Origin: Prevotella sp.
Lineage (GTDB): Bacteria; Bacteroidota; Bacteroidia; Bacteroidales; Dysgonomonadaceae
Length of the DNA stretch: 64,000 nt
Assembly (NCBI GenBank): GCA_031271965.1
Contig: JAISUS010000028.1
Location: 248,001-312,000 of the forward strand
Direction of reading: 5' to 3'
The position numbers were made by a program, and so were the translations under genes. The stretch's first letter is position 1. Every line of letters starts with the position of its first letter. Below, piece by piece: positions 35,136-44,506 of this stretch. Under the pieces are notes generated by a model. The model made no database searches. It had not been told where the DNA came from and was given only the letters and a program-made list of their open reading frames with translations.

Positions 35136-35870
35136 TTATTTCCATATTATTCTCGTAGAGCAAACATTTACATCTCCGGATCTCATTTCCAGGATAAAAG
35201 TATAGTCTGCCTCCTCTCGTTTAAATATATCTATCTTCGTTCCATAATGACCTTCCGAGATATAGTTAATTTCTATACGACGGATTTCTTTTTCTTTAAA
35301 CATGTCAATATCAAATACATCTACAAAGTGTTCAATATATTTCATACTATTGAGATGTTTATTGATATCTACATCGCTATATTTCACTATAAAGTCTGAA
35401 GCCTGTTCATAATTATCTTTCAATGCCGGAATCTTTGTTAAACCTTCTATCGGGTTCGCTTTTTCTGTTATATATCCAAATAAACCATCCAATTCCAATA
35501 CATTCGTTGGTTTCCTTTCTTTAAGATCAATAGAGGCCCAAAGAGACTTGGCATAACCAATTTCTTTACCACTTTCATCTTCAAAAGCAAAATAACGCTC
35601 AGTAAACAATCTGTTTACACTGGCTACCCATGTCTTGATAATCATAATTGTGTCATTCTTAGGATATTCAAAAATCTCAATAGCCATACGCGATAATACC
35701 CATACTCTTTGCATTGAAGTCATCGATGAATATCCAAATCCACGTTCTTCAGCATGTTTTGTTGCCGCCTGCAACATAAATCCTCCAATCATAGGGAGGG
35801 TAGCTTTTCCTCTAAAGTCTGTTAAATAAGCATCTACGGTAAATTCGTATTCACCTATTTTTTCCATCAT
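35136..35870 (-). CDS. Acyl-ACP thioesterase (FatA/FatB family)
   Basis: A 244-residue protein with a double hot-dog fold typical of bacterial acyl-ACP thioesterases, which release free fatty acids from acyl carrier protein. The N-terminal hot-dog contains MQRVWVLSRMAIEIFEYP and WVASVNRLFTERYFAF; the second holds YSDVDINKHLNSMKYIEHFVDVF, supplying the catalytic Asn/His pair. It is embedded between ilvN and ilvC (4 nt after ilvN, 44 nt before ilvC) and shares the ilv promoter and attenuator. This suggests that its supply is tied to branched-chain precursor synthesis, for example for branched-chain acyl chains (inference). Confidence 0.88.
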   Translation of the reverse strand: MMEKIGEYEFTVDAYLTDFRGKATLPMIGGFMLQAATKHAEERGFGYSSMTSMQRVWVLSRMAIEIFEYPKNDTIMIIKTWVASVNRLFTERYFAFEDESGKEIGYAKSLWASIDLKERKPTNVLELDGLFGYITEKANPIEGLTKIPALKDNYEQASDFIVKYSDVDINKHLNSMKYIEHFVDVFDIDMFKEKEIRRIEINYISEGHYGTKIDIFKREEADYTFILEMRSGDVNVCSTRIIWK

Positions 35871-35874
35871 TATC

Positions 35875-36426
35875 TTATTCTTTAGGTTTATATTGTTTAT
35901 CTAATTCGGAGAGCATATCACTCAAACGCTCTATTTTTGATTTGGTAATAGCAACACGCCCTGAACGAATAAATTGTAGGACACCTATAGTTTTACTTAA
36001 TTCTTCAAACAAATTTTGTGTCTCCTGATAATGTCCCGTCTTTTCCAAAACTACACTATTTTCGTTTATATCCAAAATACGGGCATTATATTTACGAATA
36101 AGACCTTCAACTGATTCTATTTTCAAAAAATCCGGAGTAGATAACTTATATAATGCTATTTCCTGATGTATAAGTTCGTCATTTGTATTGTAATAGGATT
36201 TCAGGACATCTACACGCTTGTCAATTTGAAGAACAACCTTCTTTATCATATCTTCGTCACAATAAACTGTAACGGTAAATTTATGTATTCCTTCCAGTGC
36301 CGATGGAGACACTGATAAAGTTTCTATATTCAATTGGCGACGTGTAAAAACAGATGTTACCTGACTCAACAAACCGACTGTGTTTTCTGAAAATATAGTT
36401 ACTGTATATAATGTTTTATCTTCCAT
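35875..36426 (-). CDS. ilvN: Acetolactate synthase small (regulatory) subunit IlvN/IlvH
   Basis: A 183-residue regulatory subunit. An N-terminal ACT domain (LYTVTIFSENTVGLLSQVTSVFTRRQLNIETLSVS) binds the valine feedback inhibitor. A C-terminal ferredoxin-like domain (~80-165, including IESVEGLIRKYNARILDI) follows. It activates the catalytic subunit and makes it sensitive to end product. It lies 12 nt downstream of ilvB, as expected for a heteromeric complex. Confidence 0.93.
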   Translation of the reverse strand: MEDKTLYTVTIFSENTVGLLSQVTSVFTRRQLNIETLSVSPSALEGIHKFTVTVYCDEDMIKKVVLQIDKRVDVLKSYYNTNDELIHQEIALYKLSTPDFLKIESVEGLIRKYNARILDINENSVVLEKTGHYQETQNLFEELSKTIGVLQFIRSGRVAITKSKIERLSDMLSELDKQYKPKE

Positions 36427-36438
36427 AATATTCGTTTT

Positions 36439-38136
36439 TTATTCGTTCCCTAACAATATATTGGTAACACAAGTACCAGCAGGTACCATCGGATATACCA
36501 TACCCTTTGTTTCCACTTGCACATCAAGCAAATAAGATCCTTTATAATTTAACATTTCGGCAATAGAGGTATCCAAATCTTCTCGCCTTTCTACCTTCTT
36601 AGCCCGAATATTATAAGCTTCGGCTATTTTTACAAAATCAGGGTTAATCATTACTGTCTCTGAATATCTTTCTTCAAAAAATAATTCCTGCCATTGGCGA
36701 ACCATTCCCAAAAAATGATTATTCAGTATTATTATTTTGATATCTACGTTGTATTGCATGATAGTACCTAGTTCCTGAATGGTCATTTGCATGCCTCCAT
36801 CGCCTACAAAAAGACATATTGTACGATCAGGGGCTCCATATTTAGCACCTATGGCAGCAGGCAGGCCAAATCCCATTGTACCCAAACCGCCAGATGTAAC
36901 AACGCTGCGACTACGGGAATATTTGAAATAGCGAACTCCCATCATCTGATGCTGTCCTACATCTGTTACTAAGACGGCATCATTGTTAGTTGCTTCCGAA
37001 ATCTTATTGATAACTTCCCCCATTTTCAGTTGACCTGATTGCGGATATAGTTCGCTTACTATAACAGCATCATATTCTTTTTTATAACAAGCCTTAAATT
37101 CTTCTAACCAATCGGGGTAATCTTTATTTTCCAATAATTCAGTCACTGCCGGTAGTGAATCTTTTACATCTCCCAATACACGAGCTGTAACGAGGACATT
37201 TTTATTAATTTCAGCTTTATCTATATCGAAATGAATAACCTTCGCTTGTTTGGCATAAGTTTTCAAATCTCCGGTTACACGATCATCGAAACGCATTCCG
37301 ATGGCTATGAGTACATCGCAATCATTTGTTTTCAGATTAGGTCCAATGTTACCATGCATTCCCAACATTCCAATATGTAACGGATGATTTGATGGAATAG
37401 CAGAAAGCCCTAATACTGTTGAAGCAGCAGGAATACCTGATTTCTCAAGAAAAGAGAGTAATTCTTTTTCGGCATTTCCAAGTATAACTCCCTGTCCAAC
37501 AAGGGCTAATGGCTTTTTTGCTTCGTTTATAATCTTTGCAGCAATCTCTATCTCACTTACTCTAACTTGTGGTTTTGGTTGATAACTGCGAATAAAATCT
37601 ACCTTTTTATACTCGTAATTCTCTAACTTGCCGAATTGCGCATCTTTAGCTATATCAAGAATAACTGGTCCCGGACGACCGGTTGAAGCTATGTAAAAAG
37701 CCCTTGCAACCGCCCAAGGAATATCTTCAGCGCGACGGATTTGATAAGCCCATTTAGTTATAGGTTGGGTAATGCCTACAACATCGGCTTCTTGAAAAGC
37801 ATCGCTTCCCAGTAAGGAAGACGCAACCTGACCGGAAATAACAACAAGTGGTGTACTATCTATCATAGCATCAGCAATACCTGTTACCGTATTAGTAGCA
37901 CCCGGGCCAGATGTTACGAGAGCAACTCCGGTTTTTCCCGATGTCCGGGCATATCCTTGCGCTGCATGAGTTGCACCTTGTTCATGGCGGACAAGAACAT
38001 GGTTTATCTTATCTTTATAGTCATATAAACAATCGAATACGGGCATTATAGCACCTCCCGGATATCCGAAAATAGTGTCTACTCCTTCATTAATCAACGA
38101 TTGGATAAGAGCTTCGCTTCCTGTTATTTCTTTCAT
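36439..38136 (-). CDS. ilvB: Acetolactate synthase large (catalytic) subunit IlvB
   Basis: A ThDP- and FAD-dependent enzyme that condenses pyruvate with pyruvate or 2-ketobutyrate. The 565-residue protein shows the ThDP glutamate region IFGYPGGAIMPVFD...LVRHEQGATHAAQGYAR, the central FAD-type domain (MLGMHGNIGPN, AIGMRFDDRVTGD) and the ThDP pyrophosphate motif FVGDGGMQMTIQELGTIMQYN with NNHFLGMVRQWQELFF. The family length is normal. It is second in the operon, 23 nt after ilvD. Confidence 0.96.
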   Translation of the reverse strand: MKEITGSEALIQSLINEGVDTIFGYPGGAIMPVFDCLYDYKDKINHVLVRHEQGATHAAQGYARTSGKTGVALVTSGPGATNTVTGIADAMIDSTPLVVISGQVASSLLGSDAFQEADVVGITQPITKWAYQIRRAEDIPWAVARAFYIASTGRPGPVILDIAKDAQFGKLENYEYKKVDFIRSYQPKPQVRVSEIEIAAKIINEAKKPLALVGQGVILGNAEKELLSFLEKSGIPAASTVLGLSAIPSNHPLHIGMLGMHGNIGPNLKTNDCDVLIAIGMRFDDRVTGDLKTYAKQAKVIHFDIDKAEINKNVLVTARVLGDVKDSLPAVTELLENKDYPDWLEEFKACYKKEYDAVIVSELYPQSGQLKMGEVINKISEATNNDAVLVTDVGQHQMMGVRYFKYSRSRSVVTSGGLGTMGFGLPAAIGAKYGAPDRTICLFVGDGGMQMTIQELGTIMQYNVDIKIIILNNHFLGMVRQWQELFFEERYSETVMINPDFVKIAEAYNIRAKKVERREDLDTSIAEMLNYKGSYLLDVQVETKGMVYPMVPAGTCVTNILLGNE

Positions 38137-38159
38137 AACTGTATAATGCTTTTTGTTTA

Positions 38160-39989
38160 TTATTCTATTATCCTGATTCCTCCCAAATCTGCAGAACTTA
38201 CCATACTGGCATAGGCTTTCAGCGCTTTTGACACATTGCGTTCCCTATTTGGTTTGAATGCTAACTTACCTTTGGATAATTCTTGCAGGCGACGAGCCTC
38301 CAGTTCATCATCCGATAGCTTTACATTAATTGAACGGTTAGGGATATCTATTTCAATGATATCACCATCTTTTACCAACCCAATAGCTCCGCCTGATGCA
38401 GCTTCCGGAGAAACATGCCCGATAGAGAGCCCTGAAGTACCTCCCGAAAAACGTCCATCTGTAATAAGAGCACATTCTTTTCCTAAATGCTTGGATTTGA
38501 TATATGAAGTGGGGTAAAGCATTTCCTGCATTCCCGGCCCACCTTTCGGCCCTTCGTAGGTAATAACAACAACATCGCCGGCAACTACCTTTCCTTTAAG
38601 GATACCCTCACATGCTGCATCCTGAGAATGAAATACTTTTGCAGTACCTGAAAATTTGAAAATACTTTCGTCTACTCCGGCTGTTTTTACGACACAACCA
38701 TTGAGGGCAATATTTCCTTTCAAAATAGCTAAACCACCGTCTTTAGTATAGGCATGTACTATATCCCGTATACATCCGGTCGCTCTATCTATATCCAATG
38801 CCGGGTAATAACAGTCTTGCGATCCCATAACCAGATTGAAGTGATTTCCCGGAGCCGATTTATATAATAATTCAGCTTCTTTTGAAGGATTGTCTTTTGT
38901 TATACAGTAATTATTTATTGCTTGTACCAATGTCATACCGTCGACACGGCAAACAGAACTATCAATAAGCTTGGCTTTATTCAACTCATTTAAAATTCCC
39001 AATATACCACCTGCTCTATTTACATCCTGTATATGATATTTTTGAGTATTAGGTGCAACTTTACACAAACATGGAACTTTGCGCGAAAGCTTATCTATAT
39101 CGTCCATCGAAAAATCAACTTCTCCTTCCTGAGCAATGGCTAAAAGATGAAGTATTGTATTAGTAGAGCCACCCATTGCTATATCCAATGTCATAGCATT
39201 GAGAAATGCTTGTTTTGTCGCTATCTTTCTTGGTAATACAGATTCATCACCGTTTCTGTAATACTTGTAAGCATTTTCCACGATTTGTTTTGCGGCATCT
39301 TTAAACAATTTCGAACGGTTAGCATGTGTTGCCACAACAGTCCCATTCCCCGGCAATGCCAATCCTATGGCTTCATTCAAGCAGTTCATCGAGTTGGCTG
39401 TAAACATTCCCGAGCATGAACCACATGTAGGACAAGCTGCTCTTTCTATTGCATTGACTTCTTCGTCTGAAACGGTATCATCAGCGGCTTTTATCATTGC
39501 ATCTATGAGGTCAAGATGCTGATTATCTAATTCCCCGGCTTCCATTGGCCCGCCTGAGACAAATATGGTGGGAATATTTAAACGCATGGTAGCCATCAGC
39601 ATTCCGGGAGTAATTTTATCACAATTACTGATACATATCATTGCATCTGCTTTATGGGCATTTACCATATATTCCACACTGTCAGCAATCAAGTCTCGCG
39701 AGGGTAGGGAGTATAACATTCCATCGTGTCCCATTGCAATTCCATCATCTATGGCAATTGTATTGAATTCGGCGGCAAAACATCCTAAAGCTTCGATCTC
39801 TGCTTTAACTTTCTGTCCTATTTCATGTAAGTGAACATGTCCCGGAACGAATTGTGTGAACGAATTCACTATTGCGATCAATGGTTTTCCCATTTGTTCT
39901 TCTTTCATGCCATTTGCTCTCCAAAGTGCTCTGGCTCCGGCCATACGCCGACCTTGTGTACTGGTCGAACTTCTTAATTCAAATCCCAT
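38160..39989 (-). CDS. ilvD: Dihydroxy-acid dehydratase IlvD
   Basis: A 609-residue Fe-S enzyme that dehydrates dihydroxy acids to the 2-keto acids of valine and isoleucine. Cluster and metal motifs are [14 protein letters not shown] and [19 protein letters not shown] (a CxxC/CxC-rich region around 190-210). The C-terminal swivel domain has [19 protein letters not shown] and [18 protein letters not shown], including the catalytic Ser. It is the first structural gene of the operon; its start lies 16 nt downstream of the attenuator T run. Confidence 0.96.
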   Translation of the reverse strand: MGFELRSSTSTQGRRMAGARALWRANGMKEEQMGKPLIAIVNSFTQFVPGHVHLHEIGQKVKAEIEALGCFAAEFNTIAIDDGIAMGHDGMLYSLPSRDLIADSVEYMVNAHKADAMICISNCDKITPGMLMATMRLNIPTIFVSGGPMEAGELDNQHLDLIDAMIKAADDTVSDEEVNAIERAACPTCGSCSGMFTANSMNCLNEAIGLALPGNGTVVATHANRSKLFKDAAKQIVENAYKYYRNGDESVLPRKIATKQAFLNAMTLDIAMGGSTNTILHLLAIAQEGEVDFSMDDIDKLSRKVPCLCKVAPNTQKYHIQDVNRAGGILGILNELNKAKLIDSSVCRVDGMTLVQAINNYCITKDNPSKEAELLYKSAPGNHFNLVMGSQDCYYPALDIDRATGCIRDIVHAYTKDGGLAILKGNIALNGCVVKTAGVDESIFKFSGTAKVFHSQDAACEGILKGKVVAGDVVVITYEGPKGGPGMQEMLYPTSYIKSKHLGKECALITDGRFSGGTSGLSIGHVSPEAASGGAIGLVKDGDIIEIDIPNRSINVKLSDDELEARRLQELSKGKLAFKPNRERNVSKALKAYASMVSSADLGGIRIIE

Positions 39990-40004
39990 ATTTCAATACT
40001 TTAC

Positions 40005-40037
40005 AAAAAAAGCCTTTCCCATATCTGAGAAAGGCTT
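40005..40037 (-). terminator. Attenuator terminator hairpin in the ilv leader
   Basis: On the minus strand AAGCCTTTCTCA pairs with TGGGAAAGGCTT (12 bp, one U-G pair) around a GATA tetraloop, directly followed by a run of seven T (sharing two with the stem). It sits between the leader peptide stop and the ilvD start, where a full terminator would silence the operon unless disrupted. Confidence 0.8.
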
Positions 40038-40093
40038 ATGTTATTTTTTTTATTCCTTAGCTATATCATCTGACTAATATACATACCTTTCTC
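40027..40093 (-). promoter_or_regulatory. Antiterminator pairing in the ilv leader
   Basis: On the minus strand GAGAAAGG followed by TATG (40093-40082) is complementary to CATA, a 2-nt AG bulge, and CCTTTCTC (40040-40027). The second arm is most of the 5' half of the terminator stem, so the two structures exclude each other. The first arm overlaps codons of the leader peptide just downstream of its Ile/Leu/Val cluster. Confidence 0.7.
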
Positions 40094-40138
40094 ATTTATT
40101 CTGACCGACGAGGAGAATAATATTGAGGACGAGGACAT
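40061..40138 (-). CDS. Leader peptide of the ilv operon (25 codons)
   Basis: A short frame ATG...TAG beginning about 36 nt after the predicted transcription start and ending 24 nt before the attenuator hairpin. It contains SSSSILFSSSVRI, with Ile-Leu and Val-Arg-Ile close together, and four Ile among 25 residues (three AUA codons). The frame is too short to be a conventional gene. Its position and pairing partners fit a ribosome-stalling attenuation peptide that senses branched-chain aminoacyl-tRNA. No Shine-Dalgarno is visible, which is normal in this phylum. Confidence 0.65.
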   Translation of the reverse strand: MSSSSILFSSSVRINEKGMYISQMI

Positions 40139-40180
40139 GTAAAAAGCAATTTGTCATTATTTTCACCATTAAAGTGTACA

Positions 40181-40210
40181 CAAAGTTATAAACTTTTTTC
40201 TTAAAACAAA
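40181..40210 (-). promoter_or_regulatory. Promoter of the ilv operon
   Basis: On the minus strand TTTG (40210-40207), an 18-nt spacer and TAACTTTG (40188-40181) match the Bacteroidota promoter. Transcription should start near 40174, giving a leader of about 185 nt that includes the leader peptide and attenuator. Confidence 0.6.
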
Positions 40211-40287
40211 TTTTATCTGATTTTTTTTAAGTTGTTCAGGAAACTAGTATGATTTAAATTATTCTTTCAAAAGTGAATATCTTATAT

Positions 40288-40295
40288 TATTTTTG
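40288..40295 (+). promoter_or_regulatory. -7 promoter element of mfd
   Basis: TATTTTTG matches TAnnTTTG 24 nt upstream of the TTG start of mfd; the -33 region reads CTTTC rather than TTTG. Confidence 0.4.
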
Positions 40296-40319
40296 CATCT
40301 CAAATAAAAATGTACCACA

Positions 40320-43300
40320 TTGAAATTATCAGCATTACAGCAAATTTTCGAAACTCACAAGAATGTTTCGGCAATAGCAAAACTAGTATCTGATCATAAA
40401 AACCTTTATATAAAAGGCTTACATGGCTCTTCTACGACAATGATATCTGCTTCATTATTCCATAAAACAGATAACAGTTTTTTATATGTATTGAACGATT
40501 TGGAAAGCGCAGGTTATTTTTACCATGACCTGATTCAAATATTGGGAACAAATAATGTTTTCTTCTTCCCGTCGGCATATAAACGAGCTATAAAATATGG
40601 TCAGATAGATGCTGCTTACGAGATTCTTCGAACAGAAGTGTTGGGTAAACTACAAGCCGGAGGAGAACATATTATAATTGTTTCCTATCCCGAAGCATTA
40701 GCTGAAAAGGTGGTTGCTAAAGATATTTTGGAGAAAAATACAATTCAAATTTCTACCAATGAAGAAATAGACAGGAATTTTGTTTCAGAAATGCTAGACA
40801 GTTTCGGTTTCGAATATGTAGATTATGTATATGAACCGGGACAGTATGCCATACGAGGAAGTATTCTCGACGTATTTTCATTCTCCTATGAATTCCCATA
40901 CCGTATTGACTTTTTTGGTGACGAAGTAGCTACTATCAGGATATTTGACATCGAAACCCAGTTATCGAAAGAGAAATTGGAAAAGATACAGATCATTCCC
41001 GATATGCAAAAGTCTGATTTGGAGAGAGAATCTCTGCTTAATCTGATGCCTAGAAATACAATTATCGGTTTTAAAGATTACGGCTGGGCAAAAGATAAGG
41101 TTGAAGCCGTATTCAATGATTCTACTATACTTGATAATCCTGAGTACGAAAAGGATATACAGAAAAAGCTGATTTCTATCGATGAGTATTCATCTGTAAT
41201 AGAACGATTTAATCATATTCATTTTGGAAATAAACCTTCTATTGCAGTTGATGCCACAATAGAATTCAATACTTATCCGCAACCTTCTTTTCATAAAAAC
41301 TTTGATCTGATTAGCGAAACACTTCATAAATACATAGAACAAAATTTTAAAATATATATTCTCAGCGATAGCCAAAAACAGCAAAAACGTCTGCAAACAA
41401 TATTTGAAGACAGGAATGATAATATTGACTTCATACCTGTAGACAGGACTTTATCAGAAGGCTTCGTTGATGATACACTCGGAATTTGTTGCTTTACCGA
41501 TCATCAGATATTCGATCGTTTTCATAAGTATAATCTGAAGTCGGATAGGGTACGATCCGGCAAATTCGCTTTATCCTTAAAAGAATTGCAACAGTTCCAA
41601 ATAGGTGATTACATCGTGCATGTCGATCATGGAGTGGGGCAGTTCGGAGGTCTTGTACGATCAGATATGAACGGGAAAATGCAGGAATTGATAAAACTCA
41701 TTTATCTCAACAACGATTCTATTTTTGTATCACTACATGCCCTACATAAAATATCAAAGTACAGAGGAAAAGAAGGAGAGCCTCCACGTATAAATAAATT
41801 AGGAACCGGAGCTTGGAATAAAATAAAGGAAAAGGCCAAAAGCAAGGTTAAAGATATAGCGCGTGATCTTATCAAACTATACGCTAAACGCCGGGAGGAA
41901 AAAGGTTTTAAATATTCGCCTGACTCTTTTCTGCAACATGAGCTCGAAGCGTCTTTCATCTATGAAGATACGCCTGATCAGACAAAAGCCACTGCTGATG
42001 TAAAACAAGATATGGAAAGCAGTAAACCAATGGACCGCCTTATTTGCGGAGATGTCGGTTTCGGAAAAACGGAGGTCGCTATCCGGGCCGCATTTAAAGC
42101 TGTTACTGATAATAAACAAGTTGCTGTATTAGTGCCTACTACTGTTCTCGCATACCAACATTATCAGACATTTAAGGAACGGCTGAAAGATTTTCCGTGC
42201 CGGGTAGAATATGTCAGCAGAGCACGTACAACAAGCCAAATAAATGAAACACTTAAAGACCTGAAAGAGGGAAAAGTTAGCATTCTTATCGGTACACACC
42301 GGATAGTCAGCAAAGATGTGCAGTTTAAGGACTTAGGGCTTTTGATTATAGACGAAGAACAAAAATTTGGAGTTGCAGTAAAAGATAAATTGAAGCAATT
42401 GAAATCGAATGTGGATACATTAACAATGACGGCAACGCCAATCCCTCGTACACTTCAATTTTCTTTGATGGGAGCTAGAGATTTATCTGCAATAACGACC
42501 CCTCCGCCAAATCGTTATCCGATACAAACAGAAGTTCATACATTCGATCCCCGAATAATACGGGAAGCGATTGAATTTGAAATGAGCCGAAATGGACAGG
42601 TGTTTTTTATCAACAACAGAATAAAAAGTATCTACGAATTGGAAGATATCATTCGACGCGAAGTACCTGATGCGCGTGTCGTTGTTGGGCATGGACAAAT
42701 GGATCCTGCTAGATTGGAGTCCACCATTATAGATTTTGTAAACCATGAATATGATGTGCTTATTGCAACCTCAATAATAGAGTCGGGAATAGATATTCCA
42801 AATGCAAATACAATTATTGTAAATAATGCTCAAAACTTCGGACTCAGCGACTTACACCAATTACGAGGTAGAGTGGGGCGCAGCAACAAAAAAGCATTTG
42901 CCTATCTGTTGACGCCTCCCCTGCATACACTCGCACCTGAGGCTAGACGGCGGTTACAAGCTATCGAAAATTTTTCGGAACTGGGACATGGCTTCCACAT
43001 AGCAATGCAAGATCTGGATATACGTGGTGCCGGTAATCTGCTAGGAGCCGAACAAAGTGGATTTATTGCAGACTTAGGATACGAAGTTTATCAAAAAATA
43101 CTTTCGGAAGCCGTTTCTGAGCTGAAAAATGAGGAGTTTGCCGATCTTTATCATGGAACAGGGGGAAGCGAAAAAATAGAGGGTGATAATTTTGTAGATG
43201 ATGTACAGATAGAAAGTGATTTGGAACTCTTATTTCCTGCAATATATATACCTAACGATTCGGAAAGAATCACATTGTATCGTGAACTAGACAATATGGA

Positions 43301-43646
43301 AAGAGAAACTGACATCAATAATTTCAAAATAAGGCTCGAAGACCGTTTCGGTAAAATCCCAACAGAAGGTCAAGAGCTAATTATGGTTGTCCGTCTCCGT
43401 ATATTGGCAAAAACACTTGGCATAGAAAAAGTTGTACTGAAAGGTGGGCGTATGAGCTTATTTCTTATATGCAATCCGGAATCTCCTTATTACCAATCTA
43501 AAGCATTCGACAAATTATTGGATTATATTCAAAAATATCCTCGTAGTTGTGAATTGAAGGAGAGAAATGGAAAACGTTCGGTCTCTATACAACATATTCC
43601 AAATGTGGAAACAGCGTGTATGGCCCTTATGGAAATAATAGGTTGA
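40320..43646 (+). CDS. mfd: Transcription-repair coupling factor Mfd
   Basis: Mfd displaces stalled RNA polymerase and recruits UvrA. The 1108-residue product carries the UvrB-like N-terminal module (~1-330), the RNA-polymerase-interacting CarD-like domain (~425-490, FQIGDYIVHVDHGVGQFGG), and the RecG-like translocase with Walker A ICGDVGFGKTEVA, DEEQ box LLIIDEEQKFGV and TMTATPIPRTLQFS. Motifs IATSIIESGIDIPNANT and QLRGRVGRS and a C-terminal TRCF domain complete it. The start is TTG 40320; a stop lies 4 codons upstream in frame and no ATG is available in a position keeping the N-terminus. Confidence 0.96.
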   Translation: MKLSALQQIFETHKNVSAIAKLVSDHKNLYIKGLHGSSTTMISASLFHKTDNSFLYVLNDLESAGYFYHDLIQILGTNNVFFFPSAYKRAIKYGQIDAAYEILRTEVLGKLQAGGEHIIIVSYPEALAEKVVAKDILEKNTIQISTNEEIDRNFVSEMLDSFGFEYVDYVYEPGQYAIRGSILDVFSFSYEFPYRIDFFGDEVATIRIFDIETQLSKEKLEKIQIIPDMQKSDLERESLLNLMPRNTIIGFKDYGWAKDKVEAVFNDSTILDNPEYEKDIQKKLISIDEYSSVIERFNHIHFGNKPSIAVDATIEFNTYPQPSFHKNFDLISETLHKYIEQNFKIYILSDSQKQQKRLQTIFEDRNDNIDFIPVDRTLSEGFVDDTLGICCFTDHQIFDRFHKYNLKSDRVRSGKFALSLKELQQFQIGDYIVHVDHGVGQFGGLVRSDMNGKMQELIKLIYLNNDSIFVSLHALHKISKYRGKEGEPPRINKLGTGAWNKIKEKAKSKVKDIARDLIKLYAKRREEKGFKYSPDSFLQHELEASFIYEDTPDQTKATADVKQDMESSKPMDRLICGDVGFGKTEVAIRAAFKAVTDNKQVAVLVPTTVLAYQHYQTFKERLKDFPCRVEYVSRARTTSQINETLKDLKEGKVSILIGTHRIVSKDVQFKDLGLLIIDEEQKFGVAVKDKLKQLKSNVDTLTMTATPIPRTLQFSLMGARDLSAITTPPPNRYPIQTEVHTFDPRIIREAIEFEMSRNGQVFFINNRIKSIYELEDIIRREVPDARVVVGHGQMDPARLESTIIDFVNHEYDVLIATSIIESGIDIPNANTIIVNNAQNFGLSDLHQLRGRVGRSNKKAFAYLLTPPLHTLAPEARRRLQAIENFSELGHGFHIAMQDLDIRGAGNLLGAEQSGFIADLGYEVYQKILSEAVSELKNEEFADLYHGTGGSEKIEGDNFVDDVQIESDLELLFPAIYIPNDSERITLYRELDNMERETDINNFKIRLEDRFGKIPTEGQELIMVVRLRILAKTLGIEKVVLKGGRMSLFLICNPESPYYQSKAFDKLLDYIQKYPRSCELKERNGKRSVSIQHIPNVETACMALMEIIG

Positions 43647-43725
43647 CATATGATAAATTTTACTAATATTTTTTTCTTTTTCATCTTTCTGTGATGACCA
43701 AATCAGCCATTTCTTTAAAAAAATG

Positions 43726-43733
43726 TATCTTTG
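43726..43733 (+). promoter_or_regulatory. -7 promoter element of mlaE-mlaF
   Basis: TATCTTTG matches TAnnTTTG, 26 nt upstream of ATG 43760; no TTG at the usual -33 distance. Confidence 0.4.
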
Positions 43734-43759
43734 CCTAAATTTGATAAAAGGATCAAACT

Positions 43760-44506
43760 ATGATATTGTCTCTTTTTGAAAAGATAGGTAGTTATACGCT
43801 CCTATTACAGAAGGTGTTTGCTAAACCTCAGAGATGGAGAGTATTTTTTCGTCAATTTTTTGATGAAATAAGTAAACTTGGAGTAAATTCCATTTGGATT
43901 GTCATTATTATTTCATTTTTTATCGGTGCGGTTATAGTAGTACAAATAAAACTGAATATCGATTCTCCTTTTATGCCTCGTTACACAGTTGGATATGTGT
44001 CCCGTGAAATTCTGATTTTGGAGTTTTCATCCACTATAATGTGCCTCATTCTAGCTGGTAAAGTAGGCTCAAATATAGCATCAGAAATAGGAACAATGCA
44101 AGTAACCGAGCAAATAGATGCGTTAGAAATCATGGGCGTTAACTCGGCTAACTATATTATTTTGCCTAAAATAACTGCTTTGATGGCATTTATACCTGTA
44201 CTGGTTGTACTCAGTATGTTTTTCGGGGTAATAGGAGGGTATGCCGTCTGTATAATGGGAGATGTGATGCCTGCCGATACTTTTCAATACGGGCTCCAGT
44301 TCTTCTTTAAAGAGTTCTATGTTTGGTATGCTATAATAAAAACAATAATTTTTGCATTTATCATAGCCTCGGTTGCCTCTTTCTACGGTTATTCAGCCCG
44401 TGGAGGCTCGCTGGATGTGGGTAAAGCCAGTACCGATTCGGTTGTAATGAGCAGTATACTCATTCTTGTAGCAGACTTATTACTCACCCAATTAATGATG
44501 TCATGA
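43760..44506 (+). CDS. mlaE: MlaE-family lipid ABC transporter permease
   Basis: A 248-residue inner-membrane permease of the MlaE family, which moves phospholipids between inner and outer membranes to maintain outer-membrane asymmetry. It has an N-terminal amphipathic helix, then about five membrane helices, and the family signature GTMQVTEQIDALEIMGVNSANYIILPK near residues 112-139. The ATPase gene overlaps its stop by 4 nt. The substrate-binding MlaD (MCE) protein, often next in such operons, is not present here and must be encoded elsewhere. Confidence 0.9.
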   Translation: MILSLFEKIGSYTLLLQKVFAKPQRWRVFFRQFFDEISKLGVNSIWIVIIISFFIGAVIVVQIKLNIDSPFMPRYTVGYVSREILILEFSSTIMCLILAGKVGSNIASEIGTMQVTEQIDALEIMGVNSANYIILPKITALMAFIPVLVVLSMFFGVIGGYAVCIMGDVMPADTFQYGLQFFFKEFYVWYAIIKTIIFAFIIASVASFYGYSARGGSLDVGKASTDSVVMSSILILVADLLLTQLMMS

